Shown in pieces: positions 8,578 to 17,900 of a DNA stretch of 64,000 bases. A model generated the notes under the pieces. It ran no database searches, had not been told where the DNA came from, and worked only from the letters and a program-made list of their open reading frames with translations. This DNA is from Winslowiella arboricola (GTDB lineage Bacteria; Pseudomonadota; Gammaproteobacteria; Enterobacterales; Enterobacteriaceae). The stretch is taken from assembly GCF_025527015.1 (NCBI RefSeq), contig NZ_JAODIM010000043.1, positions 744,001 to 808,000 of the forward strand, written 5' to 3'. The position numbers and the translations under genes were made by a program. How positions within the stretch are numbered: position 1 is the stretch's first letter; each line of letters begins with the position of its first letter.

Positions 8578-9513
8578 TTACGACTTAAAGTTGAAGTCCT
8601 GAACCTTGCTGGCATTCTCCGGCGTGATCAGGATGCCGCGAAACATCACGCGCTGTTTTTCCGGTTTGGCGCCTTTCTGGATAAAGTTATCGAGGTCGGT
8701 AACTCCCTGCGCGGCAATCGCCTGCGCCTGCAACATTACGGTGGCTTTCAATGTGCCGGCTTTGACCGCTTCACGTTCATCGTTGCTGCCATCGATACCC
8801 ACCACAATCACGTCGTCACGACCGGCAGCTTTCAGCGCCGCAATCGCTCCCAGCGCCACCGGGCCGTTACCACAGATCACCCCTTTCACATCCGGATGTG
8901 CCTGCAGGATACTGTCCATAATGCGTTTACCGTCGATCAGCGTGCCTTTGGCATCCTGGCGCGCCACGCTCTGCATATCGGAATATTGATCCAGCACCTG
9001 GTGGAAGGATTTGGATCGCGTCACACAGTTGTTATCCGCGAGGTTACAGGTCAGCTCGGCGTATTTGCCCTTCTCGCCCATCTTCTCGACAAATACGTTG
9101 GCGACATCGGAACCCGCCTGGAAGTTGTTATGGGTGATTTGCACCAGCGCCACATCATCAACCGGGATTTCACGGTTGATCAGCACCACCGGGATACCGG
9201 CATCTTTGGCTTTTTTAATTGCCGCCACGCTGGCAGTGGAGTCAGCGTTATCCAGCACGATGCCCTGCACTTTTTTACCGATGGCGGCATCAATTAACTC
9301 GCTTTGCTTCTTCACATCTTCGCCATGGGACAGCACCGAAGTCTTATACCCCAGCGCCTGCGCTTTCAGATTGGCGCCTTTGGCTTCGGAGGCGTAGTAA
9401 GGGTTATCGAGTGAGTTAACCATAATCATAATGGTGCCTTTTTCCGCCGCGAGCAGCGCGCCGGAAAAACTACAGGCCGTAGCAACGGCTAACAGCAATA
9501 CACGCGTTTTCAT
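8578..9513 (-). CDS. Sugar ABC transporter periplasmic substrate-binding protein (RbsB type)
   Basis: A 311-residue type I periplasmic binding protein. I start at ATG 9513, which gives a normal signal peptide (MKTRVLLLAVATACSFSGALLA) and an AGAGAAC ribosome site; the open frame extends 12 codons further without support. Family motifs are MIMVNSLDNPYYASEAKGA, the hinge GIVLDNADSTASVAAI, INREI, and GIDGSNDEREAVKAG. It binds the sugar or polyol and delivers it to the permease. A palindromic repeat lies between it and the upstream SDR gene. Confidence 0.93.
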   Translation of the reverse strand: MKTRVLLLAVATACSFSGALLAAEKGTIMIMVNSLDNPYYASEAKGANLKAQALGYKTSVLSHGEDVKKQSELIDAAIGKKVQGIVLDNADSTASVAAIKKAKDAGIPVVLINREIPVDDVALVQITHNNFQAGSDVANVFVEKMGEKGKYAELTCNLADNNCVTRSKSFHQVLDQYSDMQSVARQDAKGTLIDGKRIMDSILQAHPDVKGVICGNGPVALGAIAALKAAGRDDVIVVGIDGSNDEREAVKAGTLKATVMLQAQAIAAQGVTDLDNFIQKGAKPEKQRVMFRGILITPENASKVQDFNFKS

Positions 9514-9572
9514 AATGATGTTCTCTCTGTTTGTTATATGCAGGGTCAAAAGGTGATTTCTGATGCTGGCGC

Positions 9573-9592
9573 GGGCGGCGAGAACGCCGCCC
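9573..9592. repeat. Dispersed palindromic repeat, copy 1
   Basis: An inverted repeat with arms gggcggcg and cgccgccc around the loop agaa, followed by ctacatttttt. The same 8-4-8 design recurs at 33254, 33309, 33355 and 48610. Here it sits within the sugar operon between the first SDR and the binding-protein gene. In the RNA it could act as a processing or stability element. Confidence 0.85.
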
Positions 9593-9606
9593 CTACATTT
9601 TTTGGA

Positions 9607-10404
9607 TTACCAGATGGTGAAACCGCCATCGATCATCAGATCAGCGCCGGTGATCATGTCACTGCCATTGCTGGCGAAAAACAGCACGGCGGCGGCGATC
9701 TCATCGGTATAAGCAAAACGCCCGAGCGGAATTAATTTTTTCATCGCTTCCCCTTTTTCGCCGCGCCAGGCTTTTTCACCCATCGGTGTCAGCACCACGG
9801 TCGGTGACAGGGTATTAACGTTGATTTTGTGGGGAGCGAACTCTTTCGCCATCACTTTGGTCATGCCCAGTAGCCCGGCTTTCGCGGCGGTGTAGGCCAC
9901 ATGGTTATCGAGGGCGATTGACGCTGCCTGCGAAGCGATATTGATAATCTTGCCGCCCTGACCGGCAGCAATCATCTGTTTTGCCGCCGCCTGCGAGCAG
10001 AGGAACGGGCCGGTCAGATTGACGGCAATCTGTTTTTGCCACTCGGTAAACTCCGTCTCCATCACCGGCTGGAGCATCACGTAGCCCGCGCAGTTAAGCA
10101 GAATATCCAGATGCCCGTAGTGGGCAACTACCTGCTGAAACGCGCTCTCCACTGACGCCGGGTCGGTGACGTCGCAGGAGACAAACTGTACGCGTGCGGC
10201 ATCAAACTGCGCGGCGATCTCCGCCACTTTCTCCTGCTCAAAGGCCGGATAGAGCAGTGCGAGGCTGGCGCCCTTTGCCAGCAACATCTGATTACTGGCC
10301 ATCGCAATCCCGCCAAGACCGCCCGTCACCACCGCAACTTTACCGCTCAGATTAAGGTTGATATCTACGCCGTAACGCAGATTGACATCGTATTCACTAC
10401 TCAT
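9607..10404 (-). CDS. SDR-family oxidoreductase, first gene of the sugar/polyol operon
   Basis: A 265-residue short-chain dehydrogenase. The nucleotide site is TGGLGGIA, followed by LNCAG, the catalytic serine in INIASQAASI, and YTAAK with Tyr/Lys. The C-terminus MITGADLMIDGGFTIW is typical. I chose ATG 10404, which has an AAGGAG ribosome site seven bases upstream; the frame is open for 44 more codons through the regulatory region but those look non-coding. Together with the SDR at the operon end this gives two dehydrogenases for one transported compound or its product. Confidence 0.88.
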   Translation of the reverse strand: MSSEYDVNLRYGVDINLNLSGKVAVVTGGLGGIAMASNQMLLAKGASLALLYPAFEQEKVAEIAAQFDAARVQFVSCDVTDPASVESAFQQVVAHYGHLDILLNCAGYVMLQPVMETEFTEWQKQIAVNLTGPFLCSQAAAKQMIAAGQGGKIINIASQAASIALDNHVAYTAAKAGLLGMTKVMAKEFAPHKINVNTLSPTVVLTPMGEKAWRGEKGEAMKKLIPLGRFAYTDEIAAAVLFFASNGSDMITGADLMIDGGFTIW

Positions 10405-10765
10405 CGTCCGGCTCTCCTTACGAAACGGCCCTGTTAACGAAACGGTGTTATTGGTTTTCGAATAAAAATATACGCTATCGTTTGTTAATGGTTTGTGGCG
10501 CAGATCATAGTTCAAATAAAAACCAGCAAACCACATAAGTGACTGATTTATTTATTATGTGATAATCTTTAATCTTGACCATATGGACAAATAGCGGTGA
10601 AAACTGTGGAAAATCAATTGCATTTCATCCATAACACTTTCGAACGAAAGTGATGATTTCACGGGTGCCATCTCGCTTTCATTCACCAGCAGCGTTAATA
10701 TTTGCTGCAGAGACAGCGATTGAGCCGAGCCTGAGCGCGACAATCAGGAAAAGGGAGTGTTTCGA
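10405..10765. promoter_or_regulatory. Divergent control region of the sugar operon and its DeoR-type regulator
   Basis: A 361-base AT-rich gap without a convincing gene. It contains an exact direct repeat acgaaacgg at 10420-10428 and 10437-10445, a ttttcgaa word near 10455, and a separated inverted pair cacataa/ttatgtg around 10531-10560. The strongest palindrome is at 10635-10652. DeoR-family repressors often bind TTTCG/CGAAA-containing repeats, which makes these reasonable operator candidates. Confidence 0.5.
10635..10652. promoter_or_regulatory. Candidate DeoR-type operator
   Basis: Perfect inverted repeat: arms cactttcg and cgaaagtg with aa in the centre, 114 bases before the regulator start. 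It is the best symmetrical element in the divergent region and contains the TTTCG/CGAAA words often found in DeoR-family sites. Confidence 0.5.
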
Positions 10766-11557
10766 TTGAAAAGCAAAAGTGAACAGCTGGCTGATATGCA
10801 GCAGCGCCGCGATAAGATTCTCGAGATGATCCGGGAGGACGGTACCGTCACGGTAAAAATGCTGACTGAGGCTTTTAACCTGACCGAGGCCACCATCCGC
10901 ACCGATCTGCGTAAGTTGCAGCAACAGGGGCATGTGCAGCGCTATCATGGTGGTGCCACATTGATGACCGGCAGGCAGAATACCGGCGCACTGCTGCTGG
11001 AACGCCAGACGCATCTGGAGGCAAAAGATGCCATCGGCCGACTGGCGGCGAAACATATTGAGAATGGCGATACAGTGATTTTCGATTCCGGCACTACCAC
11101 CACCGCAATCGCCAATCATATGAGCCATATTCGAAAGTTGTCGGTTATCACTACCGCAGTGAATATCGCGCTGAAGCTGGGCGGCGAGCCGGGGATCAAT
11201 ATCCTGCTAACCGGCGGTACCTTTAAATTCCCCACGCTCTCCACCTCGGGTGAAAAAGCCGCCGGATTTTTTGACAATGTGCTGGCCGGCAAACTGTTTC
11301 TTGCCACCGCCTGTATCTCACCGCGCCTCGGGCTGAGCTTTCCCAGTGAAACCGATATCAAAGTGAAAACCGCGATGATGAAATCGGCCAGCACCGTCTA
11401 TGTGGTGGCCGATTCGAGTAAAATCGATAAGGTATCGATGTTTGCCCTGCCCTGTGACTGGAGCGATATCCACTATCTGATCACCGACAGCGGCATCTCT
11501 CAGCTGTCGATTAATGCGTTTGAAGCGCTGGGGGTCAAAGTACTGGTGGCGGAATAA
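10766..11557 (+). CDS. DeoR/GlpR-family transcriptional regulator of the sugar operon
   Basis: A 263-residue repressor-type protein. The N-terminal DeoR helix-turn-helix (RRDKILEMIREDGTVTVKML, then NLTEATIRTDLRKLQQQGHVQRYHGGA) is followed by a sugar-phosphate sensor domain with FDSGTTTTAIA and VVADSSKIDKVS. I place the start at TTG 10766, because the ribosome site AAGGGAG (10751-10757) is then 8 bases away; the GTG at 10757 overlaps that site and is too close. It is divergent from the SDR-ABC operon and probably controls it in response to a phosphorylated intermediate. Its 3' end overlaps cobA by 58 bases. Confidence 0.9.
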   Translation: MKSKSEQLADMQQRRDKILEMIREDGTVTVKMLTEAFNLTEATIRTDLRKLQQQGHVQRYHGGATLMTGRQNTGALLLERQTHLEAKDAIGRLAAKHIENGDTVIFDSGTTTTAIANHMSHIRKLSVITTAVNIALKLGGEPGINILLTGGTFKFPTLSTSGEKAAGFFDNVLAGKLFLATACISPRLGLSFPSETDIKVKTAMMKSASTVYVVADSSKIDKVSMFALPCDWSDIHYLITDSGISQLSINAFEALGVKVLVAE

Positions 11558-12336
11558 GCGGGCCGGTACAGCGTCACGACGTCGCCGATGATCAGCAAAC
11601 TCGGAGACTGCGGCTGCTGTTCTGCCACACAGCGGGCAAGTTCCGCTAAGCGAGTAATCATGACCCGCTGATCGCGCCGGGTGCCGCGTTCAATAATCGC
11701 CACCGGGGTTTGCGCATCGCGGCCGTGGGCAATCAGCTGCTGGCTTAATGCTTCGCACCAGGTCAGTCCCATATAAAATACCAGTGTCTGACGCGGATCC
11801 TGCAAACTCTGCCAGTCAGGCTGCGGTTTGCCATCGCGGCCATGGCCGGTTATAAAGCGTACCGACTGCGCCATTGCCCGGTGCGTTAACGGAATGCCGC
11901 AGGCCGCGGCACAGCCTGTCGCCGCGGTGATCCCCGGCACCACATGACAGGGAATGCCTGCCTGCTGCGCCCAGCTCATCTCTTCGCCGCCGCGCCCAAA
12001 AATAAAGGGATCACCACCTTTTAGCCGGATCACCTGCTGACCGGTACGCGCTAAATCCACCAGCAGCTGATTAATTTGCGACTGCTTCATGCCATGAAAG
12101 CCAGGGGTTTTGCCGACATCAATGCACAGGGCATCCGCAGGCGCCAGCGCCAGGATTTCCGCACTGACCAGCCGATCGTACACCAGCACCTGCGCCTGCT
12201 CGATCAGCCTGAGTGCTTTTACCGTCAGCAGATCGACATCGCCGGGTCCGGCACCCACCAGCCACACCGCGCCAGGTTCTGCTCCGTGCATTGCACCGCG
12301 CAGTAATTTATCCAGAGAAGAGAGCGCCACTGTCAT
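11500..12336 (-). CDS. cobA: Uroporphyrinogen-III C-methyltransferase (SUMT) for siroheme
   Basis: A 278-residue SAM-dependent methylase that converts uroporphyrinogen III to precorrin-2. Motifs are VGAGPGDVDLLTVKAL, VYDRLVS, GGDPFIFGRGGEE, VVPGITAATGCAAACGIPLTHR and FYMG. Siroheme is the cofactor of the nitrite reductase encoded upstream, so its place as last gene of the nas operon makes sense. I start at ATG 12336 (GAGG ribosome site), 11 bases after nasA. The last 19 or so residues lie antisense to the end of the DeoR-type gene, an unusual 58-base convergent overlap. Confidence 0.93.
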   Translation of the reverse strand: MTVALSSLDKLLRGAMHGAEPGAVWLVGAGPGDVDLLTVKALRLIEQAQVLVYDRLVSAEILALAPADALCIDVGKTPGFHGMKQSQINQLLVDLARTGQQVIRLKGGDPFIFGRGGEEMSWAQQAGIPCHVVPGITAATGCAAACGIPLTHRAMAQSVRFITGHGRDGKPQPDWQSLQDPRQTLVFYMGLTWCEALSQQLIAHGRDAQTPVAIIERGTRRDQRVMITRLAELARCVAEQQPQSPSLLIIGDVVTLYRPAYSATSTLTPSASNALIDS

Positions 12337-12347
12337 TGGATACCTCG

Positions 12348-14972
12348 TTAACCCGCTTGCGAAACCGCACAACGGGCAATTAACTGTTTTAATTCAGGAA
12401 TACAGGAGCCGCAGTTCGTGCCGCATCCTAATGTTTTGCCCAGCGCCGCCGCACTGCTGCACCCACCGGCAATTGCCGCGATAATTTGTTGTTCGCCGAT
12501 GCCAAAGCAGCTGCAGATGGTTTTGCCATTGCCTGCGCTATCGGCGGCCCGCCCCGCCAGTAATGCATGGCGTTCGGCAGCGGTGGTCGTCGGCTGACGA
12601 AATGCCTGCGCCACCAGTGCGCTGTCAATTTGTGGACGCAAACCATCGGCATAAAATGCCACCACCAGCACGCCGTCGCGCCAGCCCAGCAGCCGATAAC
12701 AAGCGCCTTCACCCTGCGCATACTGGAGTGTCAGGCCACTGAGCTCGCACTGCTGCGCCAGCCAGCGCTGCGGATCGCCGTCAGCCGCCAGCTGATATTG
12801 CGTTACCGCCTCGTGCGGGATCCGCGCCCACCAGCCGGTGGCGTTAATAGTGACATTGTCACGTACAAATAACATCCCCTGCCAGTCACTGTGCCAGCGA
12901 CGCAGACGTACTGGCGTCTGCTTACTCTCCGGCTGACCGGAGTGCGGGTCGAGATGCGCCGCCACCAGCCGGTCGACATTGCCTTCGGCGGCGAACTGCC
13001 GCGTCCAGTGCATCGGTACAAACAGCGTGCCGCGCTGCTGCGCATCAGTAAGCCAGGCGCGCACAACTATCCAGCCGCTGGCCGACTGCACCCGCACTAA
13101 ATCGCCTTCGCTTATCTGATGTTGCTGCGCATCCTGCGGATGCAGATCGGCAAAAGGCTCACTCCGGTGCTGCATCAGACGCGGCACGTTGCCGGTGCGC
13201 GTCATGGTGTGCCACTGATCGCGAATACGTCCGCTGTTCATCAGCAGCGGCCAGGCGTCACTGACCTGCGCGGCGGGAAGGCGTGGTGTGATAGCCAGCA
13301 GCCGTGCTTTACCGTCGGCATGAAAAAAGCGCCGGTCGCTAAACAGCCGGGCACAGCCCTGCGGATGCTGCGTGTTGACCGGCCACTGGATCGGTTGCAG
13401 CGCGTCCCATCCGGCGTCAGTCAGGGTCGCCAGCCCGCTGATATCAAAGGCTCGCGCGCCCTGATTCTCAAAACCGGACAGCGCCGCATGTTCACGGAAA
13501 ATCTCCGCCGGATGTTGCCAGGCAAAAGCCGCGCCAAATCCCATACGCCGCGCGACACCGGCAATGATCCACCAATCAGGCTGCGCCTCACCCGCCGCCG
13601 CGACAAAGCCGCGCTGGCGTGAAATGCGGCGCTCCGAATTAGTGACGGTGCCATTTTTCTCGCCCCAGCCCTGCGCGGGCAGCAGAATATCGGCAAAAGC
13701 GGTAGTATCGGTATGCTGACTGACATCAGACACGATCACCAGTTCACAGCGCGCCAGCGCCTGCGCCACGCGATGACCATCCGGCAACGATACCGCCGGA
13801 TTGGTGCCCATAATCCATACTGCTTTAACCTCGCCGCGCTCAATAGCCTGAAACAACTCCACCGCTTTCAGTCCCGGTTGCTGCGCCACACGGTCGCTGT
13901 GCCAGAAACGTCGCAGGCGATCGATATCCTGTGGCGCAAACTCCATATGCGCCGCCAGCTGATTTGCCAGACCGCCCACTTCGCGCCCACCCATCGCATT
14001 GGGCTGCCCGGTGAGCGAAAATGGCCCGCTACCCGCACGGCCCAGTTTGCCGCTGAGCAGATGCGCATTGATAATCGCGTTGCACTTATCGCTGCCGCTG
14101 CCCGACTGATTGATGCCCATGCAATACAACGTCAGCGCCTGCGGACAGGAGGTAAACAGCTGATAAAAGGCTTCGACCTGCGCCAGCTCCAGCTGGCAGA
14201 ACGCAGCCACCGCCTCGCCGGGCCACTCCGCCGCGGCCGTCAGCGCCGCTTCCACGCCCGAAAGATGCGCCAGCATACTACGATCAATACCCTGATGCTG
14301 CGCCAGCCAGTGCAGTAAGCCCGCAAACAGCGCGCCATCGCTGCCGGGACGCAGCGGCAGATGCAGATCGGCGAGGTCGCAGCTGGCGGTGCGGCGCGGA
14401 TCGATCACCACCACCTGCATCGCCGGGCGCTGCTTTTTCGCTGCCACCAGCCGCTGATACGCCACCGGATGCGCCCAGGCGGTGTTGGATCCCACCAGCA
14501 CAATCAGATCGCTATGGCTGAAATCGTCATAACAGCAGGGAACCGCATCAGCGCCAAAGGCGCGTTTATAGCCCACCACCGCCGACGCCATACAGAGCCG
14601 GGAATTGGTATCGATATTGCCGCTGCCAATAAAACCCTTCATCAGCTTATTTGCCGCGTAGTAATCCTCAGTCAGCAGCTGGCCGGAGGCATAAAATGCC
14701 ACCGCCTGCGGCCCGTGTTGCGCAATAACCTGCTGCAACCCCTGCGCCACCCGATCCAGCGCCCGATCCCAGCTGACACGCTGGCCGTTAAGCTGCGGCC
14801 ACAGTAAACGCCCCTGATGACCGAGGGTTTCCCCCAGCGCCGCGCCCTTGACGCACAGACGACCATAATTGGCCGGATGGCGGCTGTCGCCGCTGACCTG
14901 CACCTTTCCGTCGGGCTGAGCACTCAGCGTAACGCCGCAGCCCACCCCACAGTACGGGCAGGTGCTGTTCAT
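12348..14972 (-). CDS. nasA: Assimilatory nitrate reductase catalytic subunit
   Basis: An 874-residue molybdopterin oxidoreductase that reduces nitrate to nitrite in the cytoplasm. The N-terminal 4Fe-4S site uses Cys5, Cys8, Cys12 and Cys40 (CPYCGVGC, GRLC). The Mo-bis-MGD regions include NSRLCMASAVVGYKRAFG, GTNPAVSLPDG and the C-terminal dinucleotide-binding domain. A BFD-like 2Fe-2S domain is appended (Cys820, Cys822, Cys854, Cys857), as in Klebsiella-type NasA, to take electrons from the NasC flavoprotein. It overlaps the upstream nasC-nasB fusion by 4 bases. Confidence 0.95.
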   Translation of the reverse strand: MNSTCPYCGVGCGVTLSAQPDGKVQVSGDSRHPANYGRLCVKGAALGETLGHQGRLLWPQLNGQRVSWDRALDRVAQGLQQVIAQHGPQAVAFYASGQLLTEDYYAANKLMKGFIGSGNIDTNSRLCMASAVVGYKRAFGADAVPCCYDDFSHSDLIVLVGSNTAWAHPVAYQRLVAAKKQRPAMQVVVIDPRRTASCDLADLHLPLRPGSDGALFAGLLHWLAQHQGIDRSMLAHLSGVEAALTAAAEWPGEAVAAFCQLELAQVEAFYQLFTSCPQALTLYCMGINQSGSGSDKCNAIINAHLLSGKLGRAGSGPFSLTGQPNAMGGREVGGLANQLAAHMEFAPQDIDRLRRFWHSDRVAQQPGLKAVELFQAIERGEVKAVWIMGTNPAVSLPDGHRVAQALARCELVIVSDVSQHTDTTAFADILLPAQGWGEKNGTVTNSERRISRQRGFVAAAGEAQPDWWIIAGVARRMGFGAAFAWQHPAEIFREHAALSGFENQGARAFDISGLATLTDAGWDALQPIQWPVNTQHPQGCARLFSDRRFFHADGKARLLAITPRLPAAQVSDAWPLLMNSGRIRDQWHTMTRTGNVPRLMQHRSEPFADLHPQDAQQHQISEGDLVRVQSASGWIVVRAWLTDAQQRGTLFVPMHWTRQFAAEGNVDRLVAAHLDPHSGQPESKQTPVRLRRWHSDWQGMLFVRDNVTINATGWWARIPHEAVTQYQLAADGDPQRWLAQQCELSGLTLQYAQGEGACYRLLGWRDGVLVVAFYADGLRPQIDSALVAQAFRQPTTTAAERHALLAGRAADSAGNGKTICSCFGIGEQQIIAAIAGGCSSAAALGKTLGCGTNCGSCIPELKQLIARCAVSQAG

Positions 14973-17900
14973 ATCGCCACCGCCATCGCCGTTTCCGCCA
15001 CCACCAGCGGCGTATTCGCCACCAGTACAACGCCATTTTCCAGTTTCACCGGCCAGCAGCGCAGCTGCAACGCCGGATTATCAATACTCTGACCATCACG
15101 CAGGCGGAAGCGCTGCTTGTACAGCGGCGAGATCACCATCGCTTCACCACCGCTGTCACCGAGAATGCCACGCGATATCACGCTGGCCTGCGTACCTGGC
15201 TCAATATCATCCAGCGCAAAAACCTGCTCGCCAAAACGGAACAGAGCGATGCGCAGGCTGCCAAGCCGCGCGCCAATCCCGGCCTGCACCGGAATATCCT
15301 GCAGCTGACACAAGGCACTCCACGGCTCTGCCGGCAGTTCGGTCAGCGGGATCGGGGATCGGGTTGCCGGACGGATCTGCCCGCGCGACTGTTCCCGGCG
15401 CACTGTCTCATCGGCATCCTGACTATTGACGGTCGGACGGAACAGCGCCAGACGGTCCGGCGTCGCCAGCGTGGTCTGCCATTCGCACTGATAAGCCGCC
15501 ACCACCCGCTGCATCTCCTGTTCCAGCTCGCTACCGATACCTAAGCTGTCCTCAATCACCACCGCGCGCAGATAGTCGAGACCGCCTTCCAGATTATCCA
15601 TCCACACGCTGGTGCGTTGCAGACGATCGGCGGTACGCACATAAAACATGAGCAGCCGATCGACATAACGCAGCAGGGTCTGATCGTCGAGATCGCTGGC
15701 AAACAGATCGGCATGGCGTGGCTTCATGCCGCCATTGCCGCAGACATACAGATTCCAGCCCTTATCGGTGGCAATCACGCCGATATCTTTGCTCTGCGCT
15801 TCGGCGCACTCGCGGGTGCAGCCGGATACCGCCATTTTGATTTTGTGCGGCGCACGCAGTCCTTTGTAACGATTCTCCAGCGCAATAGCGAAGCCGGTAG
15901 AGTCCTGCACACCGTAGCGACACCAGGTCGATCCGACGCAGGATTTCACCGTGCGTAGCGATTTGCCGTAGGCATGGCCAGTTTCAAAACCGGCCTCGAC
16001 CAGCTGCTGCCAGATCTCTGGCAACTGGTCGAGGCGCGCGCCAAACAGATCAATACGCTGGCCGCCGGTGATTTTGCTGTAGAGGTTATAGCGCTGTGCA
16101 ATCTGGCCAATGGCGATCAGTCCCTGCGGGGTGACCTCTCCGGCAGGCATGCGCGGCACCACTGAATACGTGCCATCTTTCTGAATATTGGCAAAGTAGC
16201 GGTCATTAGTGTCCTGCAACGGCAGATGCTGCGGCTTCAGCAGATACTCATTCCAGCAGGAAGCCAGCAACGACCCCACCAGTGGCTTGCATACTTCGCA
16301 GCCGTGACCACGCCCGTGCTGCGTCAGTAGCTGATCGAAACTTTTAATTTGATTAACGCGGATCAAATGGTGCAGCTCCTGACGCGACCAGGCAAAGTGT
16401 TCACAGACATCTTTCTTCACTTCCACGCCGAGATCCGCCAGCTGGAACTCCATCACCTGTTTCACCAGCGCCGCACAGCCGCCGCAGCCGGTAGCGGCTT
16501 TGGTGCAGTTTTTAATCGCCGCCATATCGCCCGCGCCATTACGCACCGCGCCACAAATATCGCTTTTACTGACGTTATGACACGAGCAGATCTGCGCGCT
16601 GTCGGGCAGCGCCGCCACGCCCAGCGCTTTTACCGGCGCACCGCTGGTTTGCGGCAGGATCAAGGTTTCCGGCGCGGCTGGCAGCGCCATATCATTCAGC
16701 ATCATCTGCAATAAGGTGCTGTATTCACTGCTGTCGCCCACCAGCACGCCGCCAAGCAGCTTTTTACCGTCGGCGGATACCACAATTTTTTTGTAGATTT
16801 CCTGTGGCCCGTTGGTCCAGTGATAGCTCTGACAGCCCGGCGTGCGTCCATGCGCATCACCAAGTGAAGCCACTTCCACCCCCAGCAGTTTGAGTTTGGT
16901 GCTCATATCGGCGCCGGTAAACGCCGCGGCTTCGCCAGCCAGCGTCGCCGCCAGCACCCGCGCCATCTGGTAACCCGGCGCCACCAGGCCAAAGATCTGC
17001 CCGTTCCACAGCGCGCATTCGCCAATGGCGTAAATGGCCGCATCCGAGGTGGCGCAGGTATCATGGATCGCAATGCCGCCACGCGGGCCGAGGTTGAGAC
17101 CGGCGTCACGCGCCAGCTGGTCACGCGGTCGGATCCCGGCAGAAAACAGCACCAGATCGCTGGTCAGGGTTTCGCCATCGGCGAAGTTCAGCGTCATGCT
17201 GCCGTCAGCATGCTCAGTGATTTCGCGCGTCTCTTTAGCGGTATGGACACGCACGCCGAGGGCTTCAATTTTACGCCGCAGCATCTGTGCGCCGCCGTCA
17301 TCCAGCTGCACCGCCATCAGCCGTGGCGCGAACTCCACCACATGGGTTTCCAGTCCCAGCTGTTGCAGCGCATTGGCCGCTTCCAGCCCTAACAGACCGC
17401 CGCCAATCACCACGCCGCGCGTCGCCTGTTTCGCCCGCGCGGCAATCGCATCCAGATCGTCCAGGGTCCGGTAGACAAAGCAGTTGGCTGATTGACCACC
17501 CGGGATCGGCGGCACAAACGGCCAGGATCCGGTCGCCAGCACCAGTTTGTCCCACGCCATCTCATGGCCGCTGGCATCGCGAATGCATTTTCGCTGGCGG
17601 TCAATCGCTACCACTTCGCAGTGGCTGCGCAGCTCAATGCCGTTCAGTTCGAAGAAGTTTTCACTGACCAGCGACAAATCCGCATGGCTGCTGCCGGCGA
17701 AATAGTCGGAGAGATGGACACGATCGTAAGCCTGATGGCGCTCTTCGCCGTACACCACCACCTGATAGTGATGGTGCAACTCGCGCTGCACCAGCTGTTC
17801 AAGAAAATGATGACCGACCATCCCGTGGCCAATCACAACTAATACCGGTTTGCTCATCACATTGTTCCCTGCAGCCAATGGCTGCCTGTAGTTATCTTCA

